Assembly (NCBI RefSeq): GCF_024178315.1
Contig: NZ_JAMZIK010000010.1
Span: 45,655 to 109,654, forward strand
DNA length: 64,000 nt
From: Siccirubricoccus soli
GTDB taxonomy: Bacteria; Pseudomonadota; Alphaproteobacteria; Acetobacterales; Acetobacteraceae
Direction of reading: 5' to 3'
Under the pieces are notes generated by a model, which was not told the DNA's origin, did not search any database, and saw nothing but the letters and a program-made list of their open reading frames with translations. Numbering within the stretch: the stretch's first letter is position 1; every line of letters starts with the position of its first letter. A program made the position numbers and the translations under genes. Shown in pieces: positions 44,601 through 52,396 of the stretch.

Positions 44601-44972
44601 TACGTGCTGGCCTGCAATGGCTATGAGGTGCCGCTGACCGCGACGGAGACCCAAGGGGAGTACGTCGCCGGCATCCGCTTCAAGGCCTGGGACCCGCCCT
44701 CCGCCCTGCACCCCACCATCCGGGCGCAATCGCCCGTCATCCTGGACGTGTACGATCGCTGGACTGGCCGCAGCCTCGGCGGGTTGACCCACCATGTCTC
44801 GCATCCAGGCGGGCGGAATTACGAGACGCTGCCGGTGAACGCGAACGAGGCCGAGGCGCGGCGGCGAACGCGGTTCCAGCCCTTCGGCCACACGCCGGGG
44901 CCGATGGCGCCGCCCAAGCCGCTGCCGGCGCGGGAGCAGCCGCGGACGCTCGACCTGCGGCGGGCGCCTTGA
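41640..44972 (+). CDS. Transglutaminase-like / DUF2126 amidoligase fusion protein
   Basis: This 1110-residue protein has an N-terminal bacterial transglutaminase-like region ([19 protein letters not shown]) and a transglutaminase core with catalytic triad C184 ([10 protein letters not shown]), H233 (DLHAWAEV) and D249 (GLDATSGL). After a linker comes the long DUF2126 domain with [22 protein letters not shown] near 325-346 and, further on, [20 protein letters not shown] and [28 protein letters not shown]. DUF2126 is regarded in the literature as a putative amidoligase. The transglutaminase part could cleave or transfer amide bonds. No signal peptide is seen. First gene of a four-gene cluster whose substrate is unknown. 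Confidence 0.9.
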   Translation: [1110 protein letters not shown]

Positions 44973-45151
44973 GAGGGGCTTTGCCCCTCTCTGCACATCG
45001 GACGCAGTGCGTCCGATCCCACCCAAGGCCGAAGGGCCTCTGGAAGCCGGGAGTTCGCGCACGGCGGTTCAACCTGCCGACTCAAGGGTTCCAAGGGCCT
45101 TTCGGCCCTTGGCGGGGGAGAGCCCGAGAGGGGGCAGCGCTCCCTCTCGGC
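44971..45151. repeat. Inverted pair of composite hairpin elements (copies 4 and 5)
   Basis: gagaggggc-TTT-gcccctctc (44971-44991) is followed by a cggacgc/gcgtccg stem, and then a diverged ccaaggcc-GAAG-ggcctctgg (45022-45042). Facing it are ccaagggcc-TTTC-ggcccttgg (45091-45112) and ccgagaggg/ccctctcgg (about 45125-45151). The arrangement mirrors that at 26306. It lies inside the amidoligase cluster, between its first two genes. Confidence 0.78.
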
Positions 45152-45162
45152 AGCCCCCACCC

Positions 45163-47679
45163 ATGACCCCCCTCGACGAAATGGTGGACGGCCAGGGCGG
45201 CTTCCGCCCGCATTGGCGCCCCCTGCTCGCCGCCCTTGGCCAGCTTGGCCGCGAGGTGCTGGCCGAGCGTGCCCAGCAACTCGACCGCGCCTTCGCCGAG
45301 GAGGGCATGACCAGCCTCCTTCCCGGCCCGGTCGCCGCCCTCGCCGCCTGGCGCTGCGACCCGGTTCCGCTGATCCTCGACCCCGCCGAATTCGATGCCC
45401 TGGCCGAGGGCCTGGCCCAGCGCGCCAGCCTGCTCGAGCTCGTGCTGCGCGACATCTACGGCCCGCAGCAATTGCTGGCCGATGGCGCCCTGCCCCCGGC
45501 GCTGGTCTTCGCCAACCCCGCCTTCCTCCGCGCCTGCCGCCAGCCCGGCGGCCATGCCGGCCCGCTGCTGCAAAGCTACGCCGCGGATCTGCTGCGCGGC
45601 CCGGATGGGCGCTGGCGCGTGGTGGCGGACCGCACCGCCGCGCCCCCCGGCATCGCCCATGCGCTGGAGAACCGCCGCGCCATGGCGCGCCACATCCCGG
45701 AATTCGCCCGGGCGATGGAGCTGCGCCGCCTGCTGCCCTTCTTCGACATCTGGCAGGACGCCCTGCAACGCCTGGCCCCGGTGGCGAATCCCGGCGTCGC
45801 CCTGCTCACCCCCGGCCATGCCAGCCCGCTCTGGTTCGAGCATGTGGTGCTGGCCCGCGAGCTCTCCTGCGCCCTGGTCGAGGGCGGCGATCTGACGGTG
45901 CGCGAGGGCGCGCTCTATCTGAAGACCCTGCGCGGCCTGCAGCGGGTGGATGTGCTGCTGCGCCGCCAGGATGGCCGCACCATCGACCCGCTGGAGGCGG
46001 AGCAGAACACGCTGCAAGGCGTCGCCGGCCTGCTGGACGCGGTGCGCAGCGGCACCCTCCGCATCGCCAACGACCCCGGCACCGGCTTCGCCGAGGCGCC
46101 GGCCCTGGCCGCCTTCCTCCCCGCCCTCGCCTGCCGCCTGCTGGGGGAGGAGCTGCGCCTCCCCGACGCCCATACCCTGTGGCTCGGCGACCCGCCGGCA
46201 CGAGACCGGGTGGGCCAGGAGCTCGATCGCTGGCTGGTGCGCCATGCGGTGGATGGCACGGTGCGCTCCATCCGCGCCGCCGCCCTCGCCCCCGCCGATC
46301 GCCAAGCCCTGGCCCGGCGCATCCTGGCGACGCCGGAGGAGTATGCCGTGGCGGAAGCCCTCTCCGGCTCCGCCACCCCCTGCCTCTCGCCGGAGGGGCT
46401 GGTGCCGCGGCCGGTGGTGCTGCGCCTCTTCCTCGTCTTCGACGGCCAGCGCTGGCACGCCCTGCCGGGCGGCCTCGCCCGCACCCTGGCGGAGCCCGAC
46501 CCCGCCTCCGGCCTCCGCCCCCGGGCGGTACTGGCCAAGGATGTCTGGGTGCCGGCGGCGGACAGCCAGGAGATCCACGGTCCGCGCTCCCTCTCCCTCG
46601 CCGCCCTGCCGATCCGCCGCGGCAGCGGCGACCTGCCGAGCCGCGTCGCCGACAATTTCTTCTGGCTCGGCCGCTATCTGGAAAGGCTGGAAAGCGCCGC
46701 CCGCCTGCTGCGCGCCGGCGCCGCCCGCCTCGCCCGCCCCGCCCCGACGCCGCGGGAGGCGGTGGAGCTGCGCAGCCTCTGCGCCTGCCTCGCGCGCGCC
46801 GAGCTGCTGGATGCCGAGACCGCCCAGGCCGCCATCGCCGGCATCGGCACCGCCCCGCTCAGCCGCGCCCTGCTGCGGGCGATGCGGGAGGCGGGGCCGG
46901 TGGCCGGGCTGCTCGGCCAGGTCGCCCGCCTCACGGAGGTACTGCGGGACCGGCTGACCGGGGAGATGCACCTCGCCCTGCATCGCGGGCTGCGGCAGCT
47001 CTGGGACGCGCTGCGCAACGCCGACCCGGCCCGGGAGCCGGCGCGGGAGCTGGAGCAGCTCGACCAGGCCTGCACCCTGGTGCTGGGCTTCGCCGCGGCG
47101 GTTGCGGGCCTCGCCGCGGAGAACATGGTGCGCGGCGGCGGGCGGCTCTTCCTCGATCTCGGCCGGCGGGTGGAGCGGGCGCAGAATGTGGTGGCGGAGC
47201 TGGCCCGCGCGCTGGACCAGCCCGGCGTTATCACCCAGCCGGCGCGGCTGGAACCCGGGCTGCGCCTGGCGCTGGAGCTGCGCGATTCCGTCATCACCTA
47301 TCGCAGCCGCTATCTGACGGTGCTGCAGCCGGCCCCGGTGCTCGACCTCGTGCTGGCCGATGAGGGCAATCCGCGCGGCCTGGCCTTCCAGTTGCGCGCC
47401 GCGCGGGACACATTGGCGGATCTGGCGGGGGAGGCCGACTCCTCCCTGGTGACCCTGGCCGAGCAATTGCTGGAGGAGACGCGCGACATGGTGCGGGAGG
47501 TGGCAGCCGCGCCCGCCCAGGCGGAGGCCGCGATCCGGCTGCTGCCGCGGCTGAAGGCGATGGAAGGCGCGGTCGCGGCGCTGTCCGACCGCGTCAGCCG
47601 CCGCTATTTCGCCCTGCTGCCGGCGCCGCAATCCCTCGGCCATGGCAGCGCGCCCGGAAGGCTGCGCGGCGCGGCGTGA
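45163..47679 (+). CDS. Circularly permuted ATP-grasp / alpha-E domain protein
   Basis: The 838-residue protein has two parts. Residues ~1-500 form a circularly permuted type 2 ATP-grasp ligase: AAWRCDPVPLILDPAEFDAL, LVLRDIYGPQQLL, TLRGLQRVDVLLRRQDGRTIDPLE, GTLRIANDPGTGFAEAPAL, and a C-terminal LPGGLARTLAEPD. Residues ~520-838 form an alpha-helical alpha-E (DUF403) domain beginning SRVADNFFWLGRYLERLESAARLLRA. The ATP-grasp would form an amide or peptide bond via acyl phosphate. In other genomes these domains are often separate neighbouring genes; here they are fused. The stop overlaps the next gene's GTG. Confidence 0.9.
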   Translation: MTPLDEMVDGQGGFRPHWRPLLAALGQLGREVLAERAQQLDRAFAEEGMTSLLPGPVAALAAWRCDPVPLILDPAEFDALAEGLAQRASLLELVLRDIYGPQQLLADGALPPALVFANPAFLRACRQPGGHAGPLLQSYAADLLRGPDGRWRVVADRTAAPPGIAHALENRRAMARHIPEFARAMELRRLLPFFDIWQDALQRLAPVANPGVALLTPGHASPLWFEHVVLARELSCALVEGGDLTVREGALYLKTLRGLQRVDVLLRRQDGRTIDPLEAEQNTLQGVAGLLDAVRSGTLRIANDPGTGFAEAPALAAFLPALACRLLGEELRLPDAHTLWLGDPPARDRVGQELDRWLVRHAVDGTVRSIRAAALAPADRQALARRILATPEEYAVAEALSGSATPCLSPEGLVPRPVVLRLFLVFDGQRWHALPGGLARTLAEPDPASGLRPRAVLAKDVWVPAADSQEIHGPRSLSLAALPIRRGSGDLPSRVADNFFWLGRYLERLESAARLLRAGAARLARPAPTPREAVELRSLCACLARAELLDAETAQAAIAGIGTAPLSRALLRAMREAGPVAGLLGQVARLTEVLRDRLTGEMHLALHRGLRQLWDALRNADPAREPARELEQLDQACTLVLGFAAAVAGLAAENMVRGGGRLFLDLGRRVERAQNVVAELARALDQPGVITQPARLEPGLRLALELRDSVITYRSRYLTVLQPAPVLDLVLADEGNPRGLAFQLRAARDTLADLAGEADSSLVTLAEQLLEETRDMVREVAAAPAQAEAAIRLLPRLKAMEGAVAALSDRVSRRYFALLPAPQSLGHGSAPGRLRGAA

Positions 47680-48572
47680 GGTACCGGGTCCGCCACAGCA
47701 CCGCCTATGCTTACCGCCACACGGTGGATCTGGCGGCGCATCTGCTGCACCTGACGCCGCGGGCGCTGCCCTTCCAGCGCGTGGAGGAGGCGCGCATCAC
47801 CGCCGCGCCCCATGCCTGCCGCCGGCGAGACGGGGTGGACCATTTCGGCAATCCCTGCACCTGGCTGTTCCTCGACGAGCCCCACGCCGCCTTCGAGGTG
47901 ACGGCGGAGGCGGTGGTGGAGGTGCGCTTCCCCGAGCCGCCGTCCGCCGCCGCGACGCCGGACTGGGCGCTGGTGGCGGAAGCCGCCCGCCAGGGGCGTG
48001 GCCCCGGCGCCTGGGAGGCGGCGGAATTCCTCTTCGAGAGCCCGATGCTGCCCAACCTGCCGGAGGCCGCCGCTTGGGCCGCCCCCTGCTTTCCCGCCGG
48101 GCGGCCGGTGCTGGAAGGGCTGCTGGCGCTGAATGCCCGCTTCCGCCAGGAGTTCACCTTCCGCCCCGGCGTCACCAGCCTCGACACCCCGGTGGCCGAG
48201 GTGCTGGCGCGGCGGGAGGGCGTCTGCCAGGACTTCACCCATCTGATGATCTGCGCCCTGCGCGGCCTCGGCCTGCCGGCGCGCTACGTCTCCGGCTATC
48301 TCCGCACCCGCCCGCCGCCGGGGCAGCCCCGCCGCCTCGGCGCCGACCAGAGCCATGCCTGGGTCGGGTGCTGGCTGGGGCCGGCGCATGGCTGGGTGGA
48401 CCTCGACCCCACCAACGACCTGGTGGTGCAGGAGGAGCATGTGGTGCTGGGCTGGGGCCGGGATTTCGGCGATGTCAGCCCCTTGCGCGGCGTGGTGCTG
48501 GGCGGCGGGGCGCACAGCCTCGCCATCGGCGTGGATCTGGAGCCGGCGGAACTGCCCGCTGCGGCGAAGTAG
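47676..48572 (+). CDS. Transglutaminase-like family protein
   Basis: The 298-residue protein has the N-terminal transglutaminase beta domain (YRVRHSTAYAYRHTVDLAAH) and the catalytic core with C184 in REGVCQDFTHLM, H227 in DQSHAWVGCW and D244 in VDLDPTNDL. It has no signal peptide. The start is the GTG at 47676, overlapping the ATP-grasp stop (GTGA), so it is translated together with the predicted ligase. Paired transglutaminase-like peptidases and ATP-grasp/alpha-E proteins are a recurring bacterial gene association predicted to make or trim a peptide modification. Confidence 0.92.
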   Translation: MRYRVRHSTAYAYRHTVDLAAHLLHLTPRALPFQRVEEARITAAPHACRRRDGVDHFGNPCTWLFLDEPHAAFEVTAEAVVEVRFPEPPSAAATPDWALVAEAARQGRGPGAWEAAEFLFESPMLPNLPEAAAWAAPCFPAGRPVLEGLLALNARFRQEFTFRPGVTSLDTPVAEVLARREGVCQDFTHLMICALRGLGLPARYVSGYLRTRPPPGQPRRLGADQSHAWVGCWLGPAHGWVDLDPTNDLVVQEEHVVLGWGRDFGDVSPLRGVVLGGGAHSLAIGVDLEPAELPAAAK

Positions 48573-48630
48573 CCGCAACGGAACTCCCCAGCCGGGCCTG
48601 CGTCCTGCCAAGGCGCGAAAGGGCCCGGCC

Positions 48631-49689
48631 ATGAGATTGTTCCGCTGCCAGCATTGCAGCCAAGTGCTGTATTTCGAGAATACGCGCTGCGAGCGCTGCG
48701 GCCATTGCCTGGGCTTCCTGCCGGAGGCGGCGACGCTTTCCGCGCTGGAACCGGCGGGCGAGGCCTGGACGCCCCTGGCCAGGCCGGGCCGGCCCCGGAT
48801 GTTCTGCAGCAATGCGCAGTATGGCGCCTGCAACTGGCTGCTGCCGGAGGATGCGGCGGAGACGCTCTGCGCCGCCTGCCGCCACAACCGGGTGATCCCC
48901 GACCTGACGGTGCCGGAGAACCTGCCGCCCTGGCGCCGCATCCAGGACGCCGCGCATCGGCTGATCTACAGCTTCCAGCGCCTCGGGCTTCCCCTGGCCA
49001 ACCGCATCGAGGACCCCTCGCACGGTCTCGCCTTCGATGTGCTGGCGGACCCGCCGGAGGGCAGCGCGCCCAAGGTGGTGACCGGACATGAGGAGGGGCT
49101 GATCACCATCGCCCTCGCCGAGGCCGACGATGCCGAGCGGGAGCGCCGCCGCACCGCCATGGGCGAGCCCTACCGCAGCCTGCTCGGCCATTTCCGCCAT
49201 GAGTCTGGGCACCATTACTGGGACCTGCTGGTGCGCGATGGCGGCAAGCTGGAGGAATGCCGCGCCCTGTTCGGCGATGACAGCCAGGACTACGCCGCGG
49301 CGCTGCAGGCCCACTATGCCAATGGCGCGCCGCCGGATTGGCAGAACGCCTATGTCAGCGCCTATGCCACCGCCCATCCCTGGGAGGATTTCGCCGAGAC
49401 CTGGGCGCATTACCTGCACATCGTGGACACGCTGGAGATGGCAAGCGCCTTCCGCCTCAGCGTGCAGCCGCGCGTGGCGCGGGGCGACGAGCTGGACACG
49501 CAGATCGACTTCAACCCCTACAAGGTGGCCGACATCGCAGCGATGATCGAGGCCTGGCTGCCGCTGACCTATGCGGTGAACAGCCTGAACCGCTGCATGG
49601 GCTCGCCGGATCTCTACCCCTTCGTGCTGTCGCCGCCGGCGATCGAGAAGCTGGGCTTCATCCACCGGCTGGTGCACGACAGGCGGTAA
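48631..49689 (+). CDS. Zinc-ribbon plus zinc-metallopeptidase protein
   Basis: This 352-residue cytoplasmic protein begins with a multi-cysteine zinc-ribbon region (C6, C9, C20, C23, C26, then FCSNAQYGACNW and CAACRHN near 59-83). It continues into a metallopeptidase-like domain with HESGHHYWD, an HExxH motif at H190-E191-H194. A later EDFAETWAHYLHIVDTLE may supply the third ligand. The family is annotated as putative zinc-binding peptidase and is otherwise uncharacterised. It lies 58 bp after the second transglutaminase and closes the cluster; a peptidase removing or trimming the ligated peptide is a natural guess. Confidence 0.88.
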   Translation: MRLFRCQHCSQVLYFENTRCERCGHCLGFLPEAATLSALEPAGEAWTPLARPGRPRMFCSNAQYGACNWLLPEDAAETLCAACRHNRVIPDLTVPENLPPWRRIQDAAHRLIYSFQRLGLPLANRIEDPSHGLAFDVLADPPEGSAPKVVTGHEEGLITIALAEADDAERERRRTAMGEPYRSLLGHFRHESGHHYWDLLVRDGGKLEECRALFGDDSQDYAAALQAHYANGAPPDWQNAYVSAYATAHPWEDFAETWAHYLHIVDTLEMASAFRLSVQPRVARGDELDTQIDFNPYKVADIAAMIEAWLPLTYAVNSLNRCMGSPDLYPFVLSPPAIEKLGFIHRLVHDRR

Positions 49690-49966
49690 TCACTGGACGT
49701 TCCGTCCGGACGCGCCAACGCGCGCTCGACACCGTCGAGCGACCTCTCGCTTGCGGCACCGTGGCCCCAGGCAATGGTGGCCTTCGACGCTGTCGAAGGC
49801 CCTGTCAGGGCCTTCGCCTTCGCGTGGATAACGGGGACCCAAGGCCCCGGCAGAACCTGCGCCGCCCGTTGCCCTTCCGCGGCTTTGCCGCGGAAGGCTG
49901 TGCGAGAGGTCGGGACTCCAGCGCCCCCGGGGCCCCCGCGAAGACGCGCAGCGGCTTCGTGGGGAA
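49690..49966. repeat. Structured spacer sharing sequence with 21066-21194
   Basis: The spacer between convergent genes holds several stems: gccttcgac/gtcgaaggc around GCT near 49780-49800, and ccttccgcggc-TTT-gccgcggaagg (49873-49897). After the latter, ggctgtgcga, cggggcccccgcg, cgcagcgg and tcgtggggaat follow in the same order as at 21098-21194. It probably serves as a terminator for the leftward Ldh gene. No gene is visible. Confidence 0.7.
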
Positions 49967-51019
49967 TCAGGCGAAGCCAAGCTTCGCCGCGATCCCACCC
50001 TCCTGCGCCAGCTCGCCCAGTTTCTTCCAGGTGGCGTCCTCGATCTCGACACCCTCCGCCGCGCGCTGCTGCTCGGCGCGATACTCCACCTCGCCCGGAT
50101 AGAGCACGCCCTTGCTGCCCTTGGCCGGCGGCGTCTCCTTCAGGTAGTGCGCGAACTCCGCCACCTCCTTGCGGAAGGTCAGCAGCGGCCGGAAGGCCTC
50201 CACCTTGATGGCAATCAGGAAGCAGCCGTCATTATGCCGCCCCGTCGGCTCCACGCCGAAGCCGAGCCCGGTCAGCAGCCCGCAGAAGATCTCGCCGAAG
50301 GCCGCCAGGGCGGTGCCCTTGTACCCCTCCCCCGGGCCGCCCAGCGGCAGCAGCGCGCCGCCCTTGATCTTCTTCGGGTCGGTGGTCAGGTCGCCCTCGC
50401 TGTCCACCACCCAGCCGCGCGGAATCTCCTGCCCGCGCGCCTCGGCCAGCTTGATCTTCCCCATGGCGACGGCGGAGGTGGCGAAATCCATGCAGAACGG
50501 GCCGTCGAGGTCGGAAGGCACCGCCATCGCCCAGGGGTTGGTGCCCAGCCGCGCCTCCCGCCCGCCGAAGGGCGCGACGCCCTTGGGGGAACGGCCGCTA
50601 TCGGCCCAGGCCATGCCGATCATCCCCGCCTTCGCCGCCATCAGCGGGTAGCTGGCCAGCCGCCCGACATGGCCCTGGCGGAACACCGTGCAGGCGGCGA
50701 TGTTGGTCTTCTCCGCCTTCTCGATGGTCAGCGCCATCGCCTTCTCGTTGATGACGTAGCCGAAGCCCCAATTGCCATCCACCACCGTGGTCGCCGGGGA
50801 TTCCTGCACCACGGTGAAGGGCGCGCCGGGCACGATATGGCCGACCCGCACCCGCTCGATGTAGTTCGGCAGCATGATGACGCCGTGGCTGTCATGCCCG
50901 GCGAGGTTGGCATTCACCACATGCCGGGCGACAGTCGCCGCCTCCCCCTCCGGCACGCCATTCGCCATCAGCAGGGCGCGGCCGATCTCGCGCAGCTTCT
51001 CCGCCTGAACCTTCGGCAT
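49967..51019 (-). CDS. Ldh-family (malate/L-lactate/ureidoglycolate) dehydrogenase
   Basis: The 350-residue enzyme belongs to the NAD(P)-dependent malate/L-lactate dehydrogenase family, distinct from classical LDH: NLAGHDSHGVIMLPNYIERVRVG with the catalytic histidine, GWVVDSEGDLTTDP, and GGPGEGYKGTALA. It oxidises a 2-hydroxy acid in the cytoplasm; the substrate could be malate, sulfolactate, ureidoglycolate or similar. A ggagag site lies directly upstream in the 10-base gap after the enoyl-CoA hydratase gene, so the two are one operon. Confidence 0.9.
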   Translation of the reverse strand: MPKVQAEKLREIGRALLMANGVPEGEAATVARHVVNANLAGHDSHGVIMLPNYIERVRVGHIVPGAPFTVVQESPATTVVDGNWGFGYVINEKAMALTIEKAEKTNIAACTVFRQGHVGRLASYPLMAAKAGMIGMAWADSGRSPKGVAPFGGREARLGTNPWAMAVPSDLDGPFCMDFATSAVAMGKIKLAEARGQEIPRGWVVDSEGDLTTDPKKIKGGALLPLGGPGEGYKGTALAAFGEIFCGLLTGLGFGVEPTGRHNDGCFLIAIKVEAFRPLLTFRKEVAEFAHYLKETPPAKGSKGVLYPGEVEYRAEQQRAAEGVEIEDATWKKLGELAQEGGIAAKLGFA

Positions 51020-51029
51020 GATTCTCTCC

Positions 51030-51767
51030 CTACCCCTTGCGTTGCGCCGCGACGGCGGCGCGATACTCCAGAATCCGCTGCTTCAGCCCCGGCCGCGCCG
51101 CGGAGCGGACCAGCGCAGCGAGATCCGCATCGTCATCGGCGCCGCGCGTGCGGGCATGCAGCCCGGCCACCGTCTCCGGCGCCAGCCGTGAGGCCGCGGC
51201 GCCGATGCGCGCCAGCGCCGCCGGCAACGCCGCCTCCTCCAGCACCGCGGTGGCGAGGCCGGCCGCCAGCGCCGCCTCCGCGTCCAGGCTCTCGCCGCCC
51301 AGCAGCACCTCCCGCGCCCGCCCGGCGCCGATCCGTGCCGCCAGCCGCGCCGTGCCCAGCACCAGCCCGAAGGACGGGCCGGGAAAGGCGAAGCTCGCCC
51401 CCGCCATGGCGATGCGATGATCGCAGACGGCGAAGAGATCCGCCCCCGCGCCGAAACTGCGCCCCTGCCCCACCGCCACCGTCACCACCGGCGCGGCATG
51501 CAGGCGCTGCAGCAGCTGCTCGATCCGCACCACCCGCAGCAGCAGGTCGCCATCCGAAAGCTGGTCGAGGTCCGAGAGGTCGAAGCCGGTGCAGAAATGT
51601 CTGCCCGCCCCGCGCAGCACCAGGCAGCGCGCGCCATCCACCAGCGCCGCCGTCACCGCCGCGTCCAGCGCCGCCACCAGCTCCAACCCCAGCGCATTGC
51701 CCCGCTCCGGCCGTTCCAGCCACAGCGTCGCGACCCCCGCCGCGTCCTCGCACCGCACCAGGCTCAT
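51030..51767 (-). CDS. Enoyl-CoA hydratase/isomerase family protein
   Basis: This 245-residue protein has the crotonase fold: LWLERPERGNALGLELVAAL, the first oxyanion-hole loop in GRHFCTGFDLSDL, and the second in GQGRSFGAGADLFAVCDHRIAM. It acts on a CoA thioester (hydration, isomerisation or hydrolysis). A glutamate pair typical of hydratases is not obvious, so the exact reaction is open. The start at 51767 matches family length; longer in-frame starts add a low-complexity tail. It is divergent from the MarR-EmrAB operon. Confidence 0.87.
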   Translation of the reverse strand: MSLVRCEDAAGVATLWLERPERGNALGLELVAALDAAVTAALVDGARCLVLRGAGRHFCTGFDLSDLDQLSDGDLLLRVVRIEQLLQRLHAAPVVTVAVGQGRSFGAGADLFAVCDHRIAMAGASFAFPGPSFGLVLGTARLAARIGAGRAREVLLGGESLDAEAALAAGLATAVLEEAALPAALARIGAAASRLAPETVAGLHARTRGADDDADLAALVRSAARPGLKQRILEYRAAVAAQRKG

Positions 51768-51930
51768 GGGCGTGGCTCCATCTCCGGCGCCTGCTGCATT
51801 GCAACATGGCCCGAGGCAGTTCCGCGCATCCCTCGCTCCTCCATCGCCGTCATCCTGCGGCGGGGCGCCTCCTCGCGGAACCCCCAATATCTAGTTTGCT
51901 CATCATTCGCCCGCATCCTAGTCTCACGCC

Positions 51931-52395
51931 ATGCGGGACGGTTCCAGCCTCGCCCATACGCAATGGCAAATCGGCATCGCGATCGCGCAGATCGCCAGGC
52001 GCTGGCGCGCGCGGCTGGATGCGCGCATTGCGGAGCATGGGCTGACTGAGGCGCGCTGGCTCGCGCTGCTCACCCTGTCGCGCCTCGGCGACGGGCTGAC
52101 CCAGAAGACGCTGGCCGCCGGCCTTGCCATCGAGGGCCCGACCCTGGTGCGCACGCTGGACTGGCTGCAGGCGGAAGGGCTGGTGGAGCGGCGCGAATCG
52201 GTGCTGGACCGCCGCGCCAACACCCTGCACCTGACGGAGAAGGCCCGGCCGCTGATCCAGCGCATCGAGGCGGTGGCCACCCAGGTGCGGGCGGAAATCC
52301 TCGGCGGCATCCCGGAAGCGGAATTGCGCGCCTGCCTTGCCGTGCTGGACAAGGTCGCCGCCGGCCTGGCCGCCCCGCCTCCCGAAGGGGGCTGA
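51931..52395 (+). CDS. MarR-family regulator of the adjacent efflux pump
   Basis: The 154-residue winged-helix protein has GLTEARWLALLTLSRLGDGL, the recognition segment AIEGPTLVRTLDWLQAEGLVERRES and wing DRRANTLHLTEKARPLI, which is the SlyA/MarR pattern. It is the first gene of an operon with an EmrA-type adaptor (one base downstream) and an EmrB-type pump, the classic self-regulated arrangement, so it most likely represses this operon until a toxic compound binds. The divergent spacer 51768-51930 would hold its operator; cctag and ctagttt occur at about 51895 and 51918 in otherwise C-rich DNA. Confidence 0.9.
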   Translation: MRDGSSLAHTQWQIGIAIAQIARRWRARLDARIAEHGLTEARWLALLTLSRLGDGLTQKTLAAGLAIEGPTLVRTLDWLQAEGLVERRESVLDRRANTLHLTEKARPLIQRIEAVATQVRAEILGGIPEAELRACLAVLDKVAAGLAAPPPEGG

Positions 52396-52396
52396 C

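Noticed and set aside
41343..45062. 1239-codon frame antisense to the transglutaminase-DUF2126 gene
   Set aside because: Low-complexity Arg/Gly/Ala/His composition, no motif, and it opposes a gene with clear catalytic motifs.
45007..45162. N-terminal extension of the ATP-grasp protein
   Set aside because: The extra 52 codons translate the repeat element; conserved sequence starts at the ATG at 45163.
49690..49966. Possible integron attC or attachment site because of stacked palindromes
   Set aside because: No integrase, no core GTTRRRY-type ends and no cassette genes nearby; the sequence instead matches the repeat at 21066.
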